Of a DNA stretch of 64,000 bases, positions 45,880 to 54,797 are shown in pieces. The notes under the pieces were generated by a model. It saw only the letters and a list, made by a program, of their open reading frames with translations. It searched no databases and was not told where the DNA came from. This DNA is from Bradyrhizobium sp. CCBAU 51765. Lineage in GTDB: Bacteria > Pseudomonadota > Alphaproteobacteria > Rhizobiales > Xanthobacteraceae. A program made the position numbers and the translations under genes. The stretch lies in the NCBI RefSeq assembly GCF_015291725.1, contig NZ_CP030038.1, positions 2,903,001 through 2,967,000 of the forward strand, given 5' to 3'. The stretch's first letter is position 1. The number at the start of each line of letters is the position of its first letter.

Positions 45880-46209
45880 GCGCCTCCTTAGAACTCGAAC
45901 ATTTCCTCGAGGCGAGTCCTAGAGGCGCGCGCGGCAAAGTGTCCAAGTTCAAGGGAGTATCGATCGATGCCGTCTTTGGATCGATGGAACGGCGGGTGAG
46001 GGGAACGACCGGGGTGTTGGCAAACGTGCCCACCACGCACACCGCTGTCATTCCCCGCCACCGGGTCTCGCCTTCGGCGAGCCCGATGACAGGCTCCGGC
46101 GGGGAATCCAGTACGCCGCGGCGTTTCGATTCATCACGACCGTTACGGAGTACTGGATCGCCCGATCAAGTCGGGCGATGACCATAGAGGTTGTGGAGAC
46201 AGTGCGCCG
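45880..46209. other. Intergenic with palindromic repeat
   Basis: 330 bases without a gene. It should contain the transporter promoter at its left end (no confident boxes) and holds a repeat at 46045-46113. The remainder shows nothing. Confidence 0.5.
46045..46113. repeat. Dispersed palindromic repeat, copy 2
   Basis: Same blocks as 33043-33107: TTCCCCGCCA, CTCGCCTTCGGCGAGC, GATGACAGGCTC, GGCGGGGAATCCAGTAC. Confidence 0.65.
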
Positions 46210-48162
46210 CTACTGCTGTGCGCTCGGCAATAGCTGCGGCAGGAATCCGCGCGTCACGTTCGGCGGTACAGCATCGAGCCCCAGCACGGCGCTCGCGGCC
46301 GGCAGCGCCGCATCCGCCATGGCGGCGTGACCTTCGGCGCTCGGATGCACGGCGCCGCCATAGACGGCGGAGAGCACGCCCCAGGTCGCATCGTGAATGT
46401 CGGTCGGCTGGCTCGCCGCCGGCAAGCCCTGCGGATAGGTCATCGCTGCGAAATAGCTGTCATTGGCGTCGCGGATCCAGCGCGCGCGGGGGAGGTAGGC
46501 GCGATACTCCGAGGCGCCGCGGCCGCACAGCATCGGCTGGCTCGCTGCGCTGACGATATCGGGATTGAAGCTCTGGCCGTTCTCGGCAAAGCAGGCCCGG
46601 TCGAATTCGGGGTCATTGCCCGAATGGGCGCAGAAGCCGTGGTCGGCGAACGTGGCCTGGTGCGCATCGACGAAGGTCATGCGGTCGGCTTCGGGATCGC
46701 GGCACAGCGCCCCGCGGGTGCAGGTTGCGAGCCCCTTCAGCTGCGGCAGGAATTCCGTGTCGACGAAGGTGGAGACGCGGGCGAGGCGCTGCGGATCGGC
46801 GTTGAAGGACGGATGGATGTCGAAGCCGGCGCGGCCGCCGCGGCAGGGAACGCCGCCGTCGGCGAGCGCAGGATTGGCGTAGGAGACATAGACGACGCGT
46901 GAGAGGTCGCCGCCGACGAGCGGCTTCAACGCCTCGCGCAGCTTGACGAAGCTTTGCGGCAGCTCACGCGTCAGCGCATCGCGAGAATCATCGACACTCG
47001 CCATCACGCCGGAGCGGCGGAACAGCGTCCGCTCGGTCGCGGTGTCGACGATGACGTCGGCGACGAGGCCGGAGAAGTAGACGTCGTTGGCGCCGACCGA
47101 AAGCAGCACGAGATCGAGCGTTCGATCGGGCTGGCGCTTCTTTGCCGCGGTGAGCGCTTCGCGCAGCTCGGCGACCTGCGCGTTCACGCTGGTGTTGCAG
47201 ACGCCGGTCTTGCCGGGCGGGCATTCGCGGGCGCGCTGCGAGCCAAGCAGCCCGTCGGCAATGCTGGCGCCGGTGCAGGCGAGCGGCAGGAAGGTCACGG
47301 CGATGTGGGTGTAGCGCACCGCGAGCGCCAGCGCGGTGCGGGTTTGGTAACTATAGAGCGAGCGGTGGCAGGGCGCGTTGAACCAGAGCGCGCTGTAGCG
47401 CTGCCAGTTGGCGAGCGTATCGGGCGCCTCGCAGGCGCGGCCGCCCTTGAAGCCGTGGCGGCTCGGCCGGTAGTACTGTGCGCCTGCGGTACCGAGATAG
47501 GAGCGGAAGCAAAATCCTTCGTCCGAGAGTGCCAGCGGCCGGTCCGGATTGCCCTCGCCGGAGGCGATGCTGTCCCCGAGGCCGGCGACGAAAATGTCGC
47601 GGACACGGATCTCGGTCTGGAGGCGCTGGGTCGGATCGGAGCCGGCGGAGACATCGACGGTCGCGACCGTCTGCCTGCCGTAGCGGACGCGCAGATTGAT
47701 CGGCTCGGCGCAGTCGAAGGTCGATTGTTGCGGCCCGTCGCCGTCGTCGAACGACCAGGCGCAGGTGGCGCCGACCGGCACCGCGCCGGTCAGTCGCACC
47801 GTCACCGGATGGTCGATCGGGGTGATGTAGTTCTCTTTGACGTTGTCGCGGGTACAGGGCTGGTTGACCCGGCCCTGGAGGTCGATGCAGAGCCGGTTGA
47901 CCATGTTGCGGGCCCAGCCGCGGCCCTCGCTCTGCAGCTCCAGCGATTGCTCGGCGGCGAGGATGCTGCGGTTGCGCGCGTTCTCGACATGGAGCAGGAA
48001 GTCGCGCTCCTCGCGGAACAGCCGGAAGCGGTTACGCACCTCCCAATCGATCTGCATGGCGCCCGCATCCTGCGCGGCGGCGCGCTCGGACGGCAAGGCG
48101 GTCAGAAGCCCGGCAAGCAGCAGAGCGCCCGCGGCGAGAGTACGAAGGGATAAAGGGATCAT
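46210..48162 (-). CDS. Large secreted SGNH/GDSL hydrolase
   Basis: 650 residues from ATG 48162 with a signal peptide (cleavage near RAAAQ). The N-terminal 180 residues are helical then beta-rich, with a PKD-like CAWSFDDGDGPQ. The hydrolase domain begins with GDSIASGEGNPD (block I, nucleophile Ser, about residue 196), has an SVGANDVYFSGL stretch (block III Asn) and ends with AVHPSAEGH (block V His; the usual Asp three before His is not evident). Several Cys suggest disulfides in the periplasm. Probably an esterase or lipase-like enzyme; substrate unknown. Confidence 0.78.
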   Translation of the reverse strand: MIPLSLRTLAAGALLLAGLLTALPSERAAAQDAGAMQIDWEVRNRFRLFREERDFLLHVENARNRSILAAEQSLELQSEGRGWARNMVNRLCIDLQGRVNQPCTRDNVKENYITPIDHPVTVRLTGAVPVGATCAWSFDDGDGPQQSTFDCAEPINLRVRYGRQTVATVDVSAGSDPTQRLQTEIRVRDIFVAGLGDSIASGEGNPDRPLALSDEGFCFRSYLGTAGAQYYRPSRHGFKGGRACEAPDTLANWQRYSALWFNAPCHRSLYSYQTRTALALAVRYTHIAVTFLPLACTGASIADGLLGSQRARECPPGKTGVCNTSVNAQVAELREALTAAKKRQPDRTLDLVLLSVGANDVYFSGLVADVIVDTATERTLFRRSGVMASVDDSRDALTRELPQSFVKLREALKPLVGGDLSRVVYVSYANPALADGGVPCRGGRAGFDIHPSFNADPQRLARVSTFVDTEFLPQLKGLATCTRGALCRDPEADRMTFVDAHQATFADHGFCAHSGNDPEFDRACFAENGQSFNPDIVSAASQPMLCGRGASEYRAYLPRARWIRDANDSYFAAMTYPQGLPAASQPTDIHDATWGVLSAVYGGAVHPSAEGHAAMADAALPAASAVLGLDAVPPNVTRGFLPQLLPSAQQ

Positions 48163-48244
48163 AGCCCGGTCTTCAACGGCAAAGTTGAGGCGGAAATAAG
48201 AGAGCATTGCTCCGCCGCCCGCAACCTTTGTCTGCGCCGGCTCC

Positions 48245-49327
48245 TTAGCGCTTGTTGGCCTGCCGCAGCAACCGCTCCCGCTCCATCGGTGTCACCTGCT
48301 TGGGCAGGTTGGCCTGCGCGCAGGCCTCCGCCAGCCGCCGCCGCTCCTGCCAGGGTTCGACCACGTTCATCCAGAGCTCGCGCGCGCCCATGATGGAGAT
48401 GGCGAGGCCGAACGGGATCACGAAATAGAGGATGCGGAACACCAGCAGCGTCGCCAGAAGCTGCTCGCGGCCGAATTCGGGCAACGCCACCAGCATGGCA
48501 GCATCGAACACGCCGATCGAGCCGGGGGCATGGCTGGCAAAGCCGATCAGGGTCGCCAGAATGAACACGACGGAGAGCGACATGAAGTCGATCGGCGGGT
48601 TGGCCGGCATCAACAGGTACATGGCCGTGGCGCAGAAGCCGAGATCGACCACGCCGATCAGGATCTGCACCAGGGTCAGCGGTGCCGATGGCAGCACCAC
48701 CTTCCAGCCCTTCTGGCCGAGCTCGCGGCGTTTCTCGCCCATGCAGAGCCAGACCAGATAGGCGCCGATCGAGGCGAGGCCGCCGAGAGCGATCAGACGG
48801 TTGATCGACGAGGGGAGCTGATCCATCGCGGAGGCGGCGTCCGGATGGATGGCCATGCCGATCGAGAGCACGAAGATGTTACCGAGCCAGAAGGTCAGGC
48901 CCGACAGGAAGCAGATTTTGGCGACGTCGATCGCGTTGAGCCCGTAGTCCGAATAGATCCGGAAACGGATGGCGCCGCCGGTGAATACCGTCGCGCCGAT
49001 GTTGTGGCCGATCGAATAGGACGTGAAGCTGGAGAGCGCCGCGATGCGATAGGGCACGTGCTTCTTGCCGATCGTTCGCAGTGCAAAAAAGTCGTAGAAG
49101 GTCAGCGTGCAGAACGCGAAGAAGACGCAGATCGCCGCCAGCCCGATATTGCCGCGGGGAATCTCCGTCAGCGCGGTCAGGATGACGCCGGTATCGATGC
49201 CCTTGAGGGTCCGCACCAGCGTGGTGATCGCGAAGGCGATGATGAAGACGCTCGCGGCAATTCCAAGCCGTCGCCAGCCGATCCATCTCTTGAAGCCGCG
49301 TTTCAGCGCGGGCAGCAGTCCGTGCAT
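48245..49327 (-). CDS. LPG-synthase-like integral membrane protein (UPF0104)
   Basis: 360 residues with about eight membrane helices and the LPG_synthase_TM pattern (SSFTSYSIGHNIGATVFTGGAIRFR, ATLIGFASHAPGSIGVFDAAML). It lacks the cytosolic aminoacyltransferase domain of full MprF, so it corresponds to the flippase-like membrane half only. Such proteins may translocate lipids or polyprenyl glycans. It reads with, and 82 bases upstream of, the SGNH hydrolase end-to-start gap, possibly sharing a transcript. Confidence 0.83.
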   Translation of the reverse strand: MHGLLPALKRGFKRWIGWRRLGIAASVFIIAFAITTLVRTLKGIDTGVILTALTEIPRGNIGLAAICVFFAFCTLTFYDFFALRTIGKKHVPYRIAALSSFTSYSIGHNIGATVFTGGAIRFRIYSDYGLNAIDVAKICFLSGLTFWLGNIFVLSIGMAIHPDAASAMDQLPSSINRLIALGGLASIGAYLVWLCMGEKRRELGQKGWKVVLPSAPLTLVQILIGVVDLGFCATAMYLLMPANPPIDFMSLSVVFILATLIGFASHAPGSIGVFDAAMLVALPEFGREQLLATLLVFRILYFVIPFGLAISIMGARELWMNVVEPWQERRRLAEACAQANLPKQVTPMERERLLRQANKR

Positions 49328-49756
49328 TCATCCTCCCGGCGGGGGGCAAGACCGACCGGGCCAGGCATTGGCCGGTCGGACGCGATCATGGCCAAAGGCA
49401 GGCATCGATCGCTAGGCATGATCAAGCTCATTTAAGGCAAAATCAGCGGCTTGTGCAGCCCTTGACAACAATAGGTTCTGCGTTGGACGGCCACTTTTGT
49501 CATACGCGGTTCACATCGGATGCGCGTTAAGCATATGAGTCGTGAAACCGGCTCCGCTCGCGCGTTTGGTGCGCCGACACGATTTCAAATCCTGGCGCCG
49601 TCCGCATTGTTCCAGCGCAAACGGTATCGGCGCTTTTTGGAACGTCGATGCCACGTGCTCGTTAGGTTTCATCAGCAATCGAACATGGCGGAATATGCGG
49701 CTTTTCGTGCAAGCCGGCGCCTCCGTGTTCCCCGAAACCCCGAGAGGATCGGAACG
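49328..49756. other. Upstream region of DUF892 gene
   Basis: 429 bases between divergent genes. Contains the EcfG-type promoter at 49639-49663; no small gene has convincing coding character. Confidence 0.55.
49639..49663 (+). promoter_or_regulatory. EcfG general-stress promoter
   Basis: GGAAC-N16-CGTT, an exact match to the alphaproteobacterial EcfG (general stress sigma factor) -35/-10 consensus, ending 93 bases before the DUF892 ATG. DUF892/YciF ferritin-like genes are frequent EcfG targets in rhizobia. Confidence 0.65.
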
Positions 49757-50263
49757 ATGGGACTGTTCACAAAAGACATCAAAACCATGAACGACCTGTT
49801 CGTGCATCAGCTTCAGGACATCTATTACGCCGAGCAGCAGCTCACCAAGGCGCTGCCGAAGATGGCAAGCAAGGCCACCGATCCGCAGCTGAAACAGGGC
49901 TTTTTGACGCACCTCGAGGAAACCAAGCAGCACGTCGCTCGACTTGAGGAAGTGTTCAAGATGCACGGCGTCGCCGCGAAGGCAGTCGACTGCCCGGCCA
50001 TCGACGGCATCATCGAGGAAGCCGACGAGACCGCCGGCGAAGTCGCCGACAAGGCGGTGCTCGACGCCGCGCTGATCAACGCGGCGCAGGCCGCCGAACA
50101 CTACGAGATCGTGCGCTACGGCAGCCTGATCGCCTGGGCCAAGCAGCTCGGCCGCAACGACTGCGCCAGCGTCCTCGCCAAGACGCTGGAGGAGGAGAAG
50201 GCGACCGACAAGAAGCTGACGACGCTCGCCGAGAGCAAGGTGAATCTGCGCGCGGCGAGCTAG
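49757..50263 (+). CDS. DUF892 (YciE/YciF-like) ferritin-like stress protein
   Basis: 168-residue four-helix ferritin-like protein from ATG 49757. The characteristic start LFVHQLQDIYYAEQQLTKALPKM and the helix-paired Glu/His residues (LTHLEETKQHVARLEEVF, AAEHYEIVRYG, TLEEEKATDKKL) match YciF/DUF892. Members accumulate under general stress; metal binding is probable, ferroxidase activity unproven. The EcfG promoter upstream supports stress control. A strong terminator follows. Confidence 0.88.
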   Translation: MGLFTKDIKTMNDLFVHQLQDIYYAEQQLTKALPKMASKATDPQLKQGFLTHLEETKQHVARLEEVFKMHGVAAKAVDCPAIDGIIEEADETAGEVADKAVLDAALINAAQAAEHYEIVRYGSLIAWAKQLGRNDCASVLAKTLEEEKATDKKLTTLAESKVNLRAAS

Positions 50264-50281
50264 CCGTCACGGTGCAGACGG

Positions 50282-50317
50282 GAAAGCGCTGCGCGGCCAC
50301 GCGCGGCGCTTTCTTTT
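50282..50317 (+). terminator. Rho-independent terminator
   Basis: Stem GAAAGCGC-T-GCGCG / CGCGC-G-GCGCTTTC with 4-base loop, followed by TTTT, 18 bases after the DUF892 stop. Confidence 0.85.
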
Positions 50318-50362
50318 CGACGTGTATGCTATGAGCGCGCTGGCGTGGGTCGGCGGAGCAGG

Positions 50363-50797
50363 TCAGCCGCGTCGCAACGCGAAATGCGCGCCGCAAAATG
50401 CCATCACGGCACCGAGGCAGAGCGCGGCGAGCCCGGCCAGCACGCCCGAGACGGTCGGGATCGGGCTCGGCGCCGAGGCCGCCTGGCCTGCTCCCGCAAG
50501 CAAGAGCACGCCGACCGCGATCAGGAATTGCCGCATCCTTTGCGGGATCTGTCCGGAGACGGCGCTCTGCATCAGGCTCGCCGTGAAATAGCCGCCGGAG
50601 AAGCCGACCGTGGCGATCAGCCACCACGCGATCGCCGCGCCCGTCGGCATGAACTCCTGCGTGTCGGAGCGCCAGAGCCCGCCGAGGTCGAGGCCATAGC
50701 GCGCGCCCAGCATGTGGACCGCGAGTGCGAGCAGCACGCCGGAGATCATAGCGGCGCCGAGAATCAGCCGGCGCGGAAAAAACATCGTCTCAGCCAT
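50363..50797 (-). CDS. Small membrane protein, unknown
   Basis: 144 residues from ATG 50797 (MAETMFFPRRLI). Four hydrophobic segments are seen (LILGAAMISGVLLALAVHML, AIAWWLIATVGFSGGYF, FLIAVGVLLLAGAGQAA, VLAGLAALCLGAVMAF). No named family recognised; inner membrane. Divergent from another small membrane protein. Confidence 0.65.
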   Translation of the reverse strand: MAETMFFPRRLILGAAMISGVLLALAVHMLGARYGLDLGGLWRSDTQEFMPTGAAIAWWLIATVGFSGGYFTASLMQSAVSGQIPQRMRQFLIAVGVLLLAGAGQAASAPSPIPTVSGVLAGLAALCLGAVMAFCGAHFALRRG

Positions 50798-50844
50798 GCC
50801 TCGCTTGTAGGATGGGCGAGGGCGATCGCGCAAGCGGATCGCGA

Positions 50845-51444
50845 ATGGGACCTGTGATCGATATGCCGGGAGCTGAAGCCGATGCGGCCACGAGCTACGC
50901 CTACAAGGCCTCGCTGATCGGGTCGGCGCATCGTTTCGAGCTGACGGAGCAGGGGCTGTCCTGGCACATCGCCGGACGCTCCGGCCTGTGGCGCTACGAC
51001 GAGATCTCGGCGATCCGGCTGTCGTTCCGCCCGGTCTCGATGCAGCAGCACCGTTTCCGTGCCGATGTCAGCCGCACCGGCGGCGGGCGCATCGCGATCC
51101 TGTCGACGAGCTGGCAGACCGCGGCGCTGATGGCGCCGCAGGACACCGGCTTCCGCGATTTCATTCTCGCGCTGCATGCGCGGATGGCGCAGGCCGGCAG
51201 CCGGGCCGAATTGACCGCCGGCCTTGGCCGCAGGACCTATGCGGCGGCGCTGGCGTTCCTGGCGGTGCTGACCGTGGCGATGGCGGCGCTGTTGATCCGC
51301 GCGCTTCTGATCGGCGAGTTCGCCGGCGCTCTGTTCATCCTCGGCTTCGCCGCGCTGTTTGCCTGGCAGGTCGGCGGCTTCGTGTGGCGCAACAAGCCGC
51401 GGAGCTACAGCTTCGATCGCGTGCCGAAGGCTCTGCTGCCTTGA
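50845..51444 (+). CDS. Membrane protein with PH-like N-terminus, unknown
   Basis: 199 residues if started at ATG 50845 (ATG 50863 or GTG 50854 also possible). Residues 10-110 are beta-rich (ASLIGSAHRFELTEQGLSWH, RYDEISAIRLSFRP, GRIAILSTSWQT), resembling a pleckstrin-like domain; then two membrane helices (YAAALAFLAVLTVAMAALLI, GALFILGFAALFAWQV). Function unknown. The pattern is common in rhizobial hypothetical proteins. Confidence 0.65.
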   Translation: MGPVIDMPGAEADAATSYAYKASLIGSAHRFELTEQGLSWHIAGRSGLWRYDEISAIRLSFRPVSMQQHRFRADVSRTGGGRIAILSTSWQTAALMAPQDTGFRDFILALHARMAQAGSRAELTAGLGRRTYAAALAFLAVLTVAMAALLIRALLIGEFAGALFILGFAALFAWQVGGFVWRNKPRSYSFDRVPKALLP

Positions 51445-51506
51445 CCGCAATCGGCCGAAATCAAACGTGACTTCGCGTCGCGGCGCCGGCGTCGCATCTT
51501 GCGTTC

Positions 51507-52106
51507 ATGTCAGTCATGGACCGCAGCACCCGTCTGCCGACGGCAGATGAGATCGCCAGAATCAACCGTACGCATCTGGTCGACACGCCGCTGCGGTCAG
51601 CCGACCTGCTGTTCATGTTCGGCACCCGCGAAGACGTTGGCTTGCGCGCCGGCACTGCCGCAAGGCTCTGGCGCGAGGGGCTGTTCCGCTGGTCGATTGT
51701 CAGCGGCGGTGTAACGCCGGGCTCGGAGCAATCCGAGTGCACGATCATCAAGGCGGCGATGATCGCGGCGGGCATTCCGGTGGACCTTATCCTTGAGGAG
51801 CATCGCGCGATGAACACCGGCGAGAACGTGATCTTCTCGCTGCCGGTCATCGATGCGGCGCTCGGACTGCGGAACATCCGCAGCGTGATCTGCCTCGGTA
51901 ATACCTGGACCGCGCGGCGTTACCCGATGACGCTGCAGCGGCACTGGCCGGAGGTCGAGAAGATGCTGCTCACCGTCGACAGCTTCGCGACGCCGCGTGC
52001 GCTCTGGCATACCGATGCCGAATTTCGCCGCCGCATGCTGCACGAATGGGACAAGATCGAGCCTTACAAGGCGAGGGGCTTCATCGCGGATTGGCCGGAG
52101 GTCTGA
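51507..52106 (+). CDS. YdcF/DUF218 family protein
   Basis: 199 residues. DUF218 features are DLLFMFGTRED, SIVSGGVTPGSEQSE, ILEEHRAMNTGENV and VICLGNTWTARRYPMTL. E. coli YdcF binds S-adenosylmethionine; membrane-bound relatives act in envelope glycan biology. This copy has no membrane segment and is cytoplasmic. Its stop is a single base from the end of the convergent MocR-type gene at 52108. Confidence 0.8.
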   Translation: MSVMDRSTRLPTADEIARINRTHLVDTPLRSADLLFMFGTREDVGLRAGTAARLWREGLFRWSIVSGGVTPGSEQSECTIIKAAMIAAGIPVDLILEEHRAMNTGENVIFSLPVIDAALGLRNIRSVICLGNTWTARRYPMTLQRHWPEVEKMLLTVDSFATPRALWHTDAEFRRRMLHEWDKIEPYKARGFIADWPEV

Positions 52107-52107
52107 G

Positions 52108-53451
52108 CTACTCCGTCGAATCGAAATCCTCTTCCTTGGTGCCGAGCAGCGAGGCGATCGTGCGCAGGCCGGAATCGAGCTGCTCGGGCGACGGCGGGGC
52201 GAGGGCGAGCCGCACCGCGTTTGGTGCATGACCATGCGCGATCGCGAAGGTCGAGGACGGCGTCAGCGCGATGCCGCGCCTTGCCGCCGCGGCGACGAAG
52301 GTCTGCGAACGCCAGTGCGGCGGCAGTGTCAGCCAGAGGTGATAGGAGCGCGGATCGGCGGCGAGCTGGTAGCCGGCGAGCAGCCTTGCGGCGGTCTGCT
52401 GGCGGCGCGCCGCGTCGATGCGCTTCAGGCGCGTCAGCTCGGCGACGGTGCCGTCGGCCATCAGCCGCTGCCCGGCCGCCAGCGCGTGGCCGGAGGCGAT
52501 CCAGCCGCCGGTGCGGACCGCGCTCATCACGCTTTCTCGCAAGTAAGGCGGCGCGACCAGGATGCCGAGCGCGAGGCCGGGCGCGACCTTCTTGGACAGG
52601 CTGTCGATCACGATGCAGCGGTCCGGCCCGAGCGCGGCCAGCGGCGCGTCGTCGGCGAGGAAGCCGTAAACGGTGTCCTCGATGATGGGAAGATCGAGCT
52701 TTTCGGCGACGCGCATGATGTCTGCGCGCCGCGTCGCGTTCATGGTGACGCCGAGCGGATTCTGGATGATGGGCTGGAGATACAGCGCCGACAGGTGCGC
52801 CTCGCGGTGCGCCTTCTGGATCGCATCCGGCCGCGCGCCGTGCTCGTCCATCGGAATCGGGACCAGCGTCACACCCAGCCGCGCGGCGATGCTCTTGACG
52901 TATGGATAGGTCAGCGCCTCGACGCCGCAGCGGCCACCGGTGGGAACGAGCGCCGCAAGCGCGGCCGCGAGCGATTGCTTGCCGTTGGCGGTGAAGAAGA
53001 TCTGGTCCGCCTGCGGCGTAAAATCCTTGCGCGCGAGATAGGCGGCGGCCGCATTGCGCGCGCTCCTGGTGCCGGTGCTGGTCGAAACGCGTAGCGCGGA
53101 CTCCAGCGCGTCGACGCGCTCCAGCCCCGCAAGGCTCTTGGCGATCATCGCCCATTGCTGCGGCAGCAGCGGGTAATTGACCTCGAAATTGATGCGCGCC
53201 TCGGCCGGCTCGCGCGTCGTCTCGACCTGGCGCCTGATGTCGCCGGAGATGAAGGTGCCGCGGCCGACCTCGCCGACCACGAGGCCGCGGCGGAGCAATT
53301 CCGTATAAACCCGGCTCGCGGTCGAGACCGCGATGCCACGGTCATAGGCAAAATTGCGCTGCGGCGGCAGCCGGTCGCCGGGCCTTAACGTGCCGTTAGT
53401 GATATCGGCCGCAATGGCATCGGCAAGCTTCACGTACTCGAACTTGGACAT
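52108..53451 (-). CDS. MocR-type GntR/aminotransferase regulator
   Basis: 447 residues from ATG 53451. An N-terminal GntR winged helix (YVKLADAIAADITNGTLRPGDRLPPQ in pieces; GIAVSTASRVYTELLRRGLV) is joined to a fold-type-I aminotransferase domain; the PLP Lys is in VIDSLSKKVAPGL and the PLP-ring Asp/Tyr region in IIEDTVYGFL. MocR proteins sense vitamin B6 or amino compounds and usually control a divergent gene. Here the divergent gene encodes a DUF1127 protein, and a 7-bp inverted repeat lies between. Confidence 0.88.
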   Translation of the reverse strand: MSKFEYVKLADAIAADITNGTLRPGDRLPPQRNFAYDRGIAVSTASRVYTELLRRGLVVGEVGRGTFISGDIRRQVETTREPAEARINFEVNYPLLPQQWAMIAKSLAGLERVDALESALRVSTSTGTRSARNAAAAYLARKDFTPQADQIFFTANGKQSLAAALAALVPTGGRCGVEALTYPYVKSIAARLGVTLVPIPMDEHGARPDAIQKAHREAHLSALYLQPIIQNPLGVTMNATRRADIMRVAEKLDLPIIEDTVYGFLADDAPLAALGPDRCIVIDSLSKKVAPGLALGILVAPPYLRESVMSAVRTGGWIASGHALAAGQRLMADGTVAELTRLKRIDAARRQQTAARLLAGYQLAADPRSYHLWLTLPPHWRSQTFVAAAARRGIALTPSSTFAIAHGHAPNAVRLALAPPSPEQLDSGLRTIASLLGTKEEDFDSTE

Positions 53452-53477
53452 TATTGCACCGAGAGCAATGTTTTGCT

Positions 53478-53501
53478 TGCTCCGAGAAGTGTACCGGAGC
53501 A
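53478..53501. promoter_or_regulatory. Inverted repeat TGCTCCG-N10-CGGAGCA
   Basis: Perfect 7-bp arms one helical turn apart, 27 bases before the MocR gene and 135 before the DUF1127 gene. A plausible operator of the MocR regulator. Confidence 0.45.
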
Positions 53502-53635
53502 TTTAAGTTCCATCAAGATCCGCGATTGAGCCGAGGGGAGCGAGAGCAATCCAACGGCAAACGAGGTGCAGGCGCTGACAGCGTCCGCGCCAAAGGCATC
53601 GGCTTCGCCGCGGAACGACACGCCGGAGAAGAAAA

Positions 53636-53872
53636 ATGACCACGATTTCGCAAACTGCCGGGCGGAGTTTACGCCCATCCTCGTCGGGCGGGTTTTTAGG
53701 TGCGCTCGCTCATGGCGTCACCGCGCTGTTCGACCGCCTCGAGCGCCGCTCCGCCGTCAAGACGCTGAGCGAGCTCGACGACCGCGCCTTGCGCGACATC
53801 GGCATCAATCGCAGCCAGATCGAGGACGCGGTGTACGGGCAGTTCAAGGCCGAGCTGTCGCGGTATCTGTGA
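53636..53872 (+). CDS. DUF1127 small protein
   Basis: 78 residues. The DUF1127 core is at the C-terminus: LSELDDRALRDIGINRSQIEDAV. These short Arg-rich proteins are abundant in rhizobia and act post-transcriptionally in phosphate, carbon or RNA metabolism in the cases studied. ATG 53636 follows GGAGAAGAAAA. Divergent from the MocR regulator, its likely controller. Confidence 0.85.
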   Translation: MTTISQTAGRSLRPSSSGGFLGALAHGVTALFDRLERRSAVKTLSELDDRALRDIGINRSQIEDAVYGQFKAELSRYL

Positions 53873-54797
53873 GACTCTCGTATCCCGGACGCGTTGCAGC
53901 GCACCGTCGAAGCGAACGCTGCGCTGCGTCCGGGGCGCGAGAGTAGCGTTTTCGTACACAGCTGTCTCAATCTCGTCGTTGCGAGCGCAGCGAAGCAAAC
54001 CAGAATCTCTCTGCGGAGGCAGTCTGGATTGCTTCGTCGCAAGGGCTCCTCGCAATGACGGAGCACGGGTGAAGGCGTCGTTCGCTCCTTCGCATCTTCA
54101 TCGCAGACACGCCTTCGCAGCCCCGCGGCTGATCTCGCCCGAGCTTTGCTTCGATATCTCACCCTCTGAAATGAAAGAGGGCGCAGGGAAGACCGGGAGC
54201 CCGCAGGCACCCGAGGTCCACTGTGCGGAATCTGCGTGGTGAGAAGCTGCACAGCGGCATTCAGGTGTAGCCAGGACATCCCGGCCTTCCCTGCGCAGTG
54301 GTTTGACGGCTTATGTCGTGCTCTCCCCGGGGAGCGATGCACTATTGCCCCCGTCGCCTTGCGGATGACTGACGCGCGTGCCCGGTCGGGCCGCCACATC
54401 ACCGCAACACTTGGCGCACAGACCCCGGGCGCCAGGACCACACGATTTTGCCGTACGCTGGAATCACACCGGTCGTGTGCGCGACGGCTATGCTCACAGT
54501 TGCCTGCCCTGCAAAACCCTTCGCGCCGATGTGACCCGCGTCCACCGCCGCCCGGCCCGCGTCGTGACGATCGCGATACGCCCCTCTTCCTTGGGCCGGG
54601 TTGCGCAACGCATACGCCGTTTCCGAATTTCGGTAAAGCGGAATATTCTCGCTGGCGCGCATTGACCAGCAGCTTGGGTGTTTTGTCCGGCGGGCAACGC
54701 GATATCTTGTGGCCGAGGGCCTCGGATTTCGCTTCGTTCCATCCGAGCTGCAAGGCTATATCCAGGATCAACCGGACAAATACTCGAGGTCTAGACG
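53873..54797. other. Long repeat-rich stretch without genes
   Basis: 925 bases with no convincing gene. 53974-54060 is a dispersed repeat (CGTTGCGAGCGCAGCGAAGC ... CTCCTCGCAATGACG). From about 54150 to 54660 runs a low-coding stretch including GAGGGCGCAGGGAAGACCGG and CCGGCCTTCCCTGCGCAGTGG, which I recall as part of a large dispersed Bradyrhizobium intergenic repeat. Open frames here lack family resemblance and start sites. Confidence 0.5.
53974..54060. repeat. Dispersed palindromic repeat CGTTGCGAGCGCAGCGAAGC
   Basis: An imperfect palindrome: GCGAAGCAAACCAGA on one side and TCTGGATTGCTTCG on the other, closing with CGCAATGACG. Confidence 0.65.
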
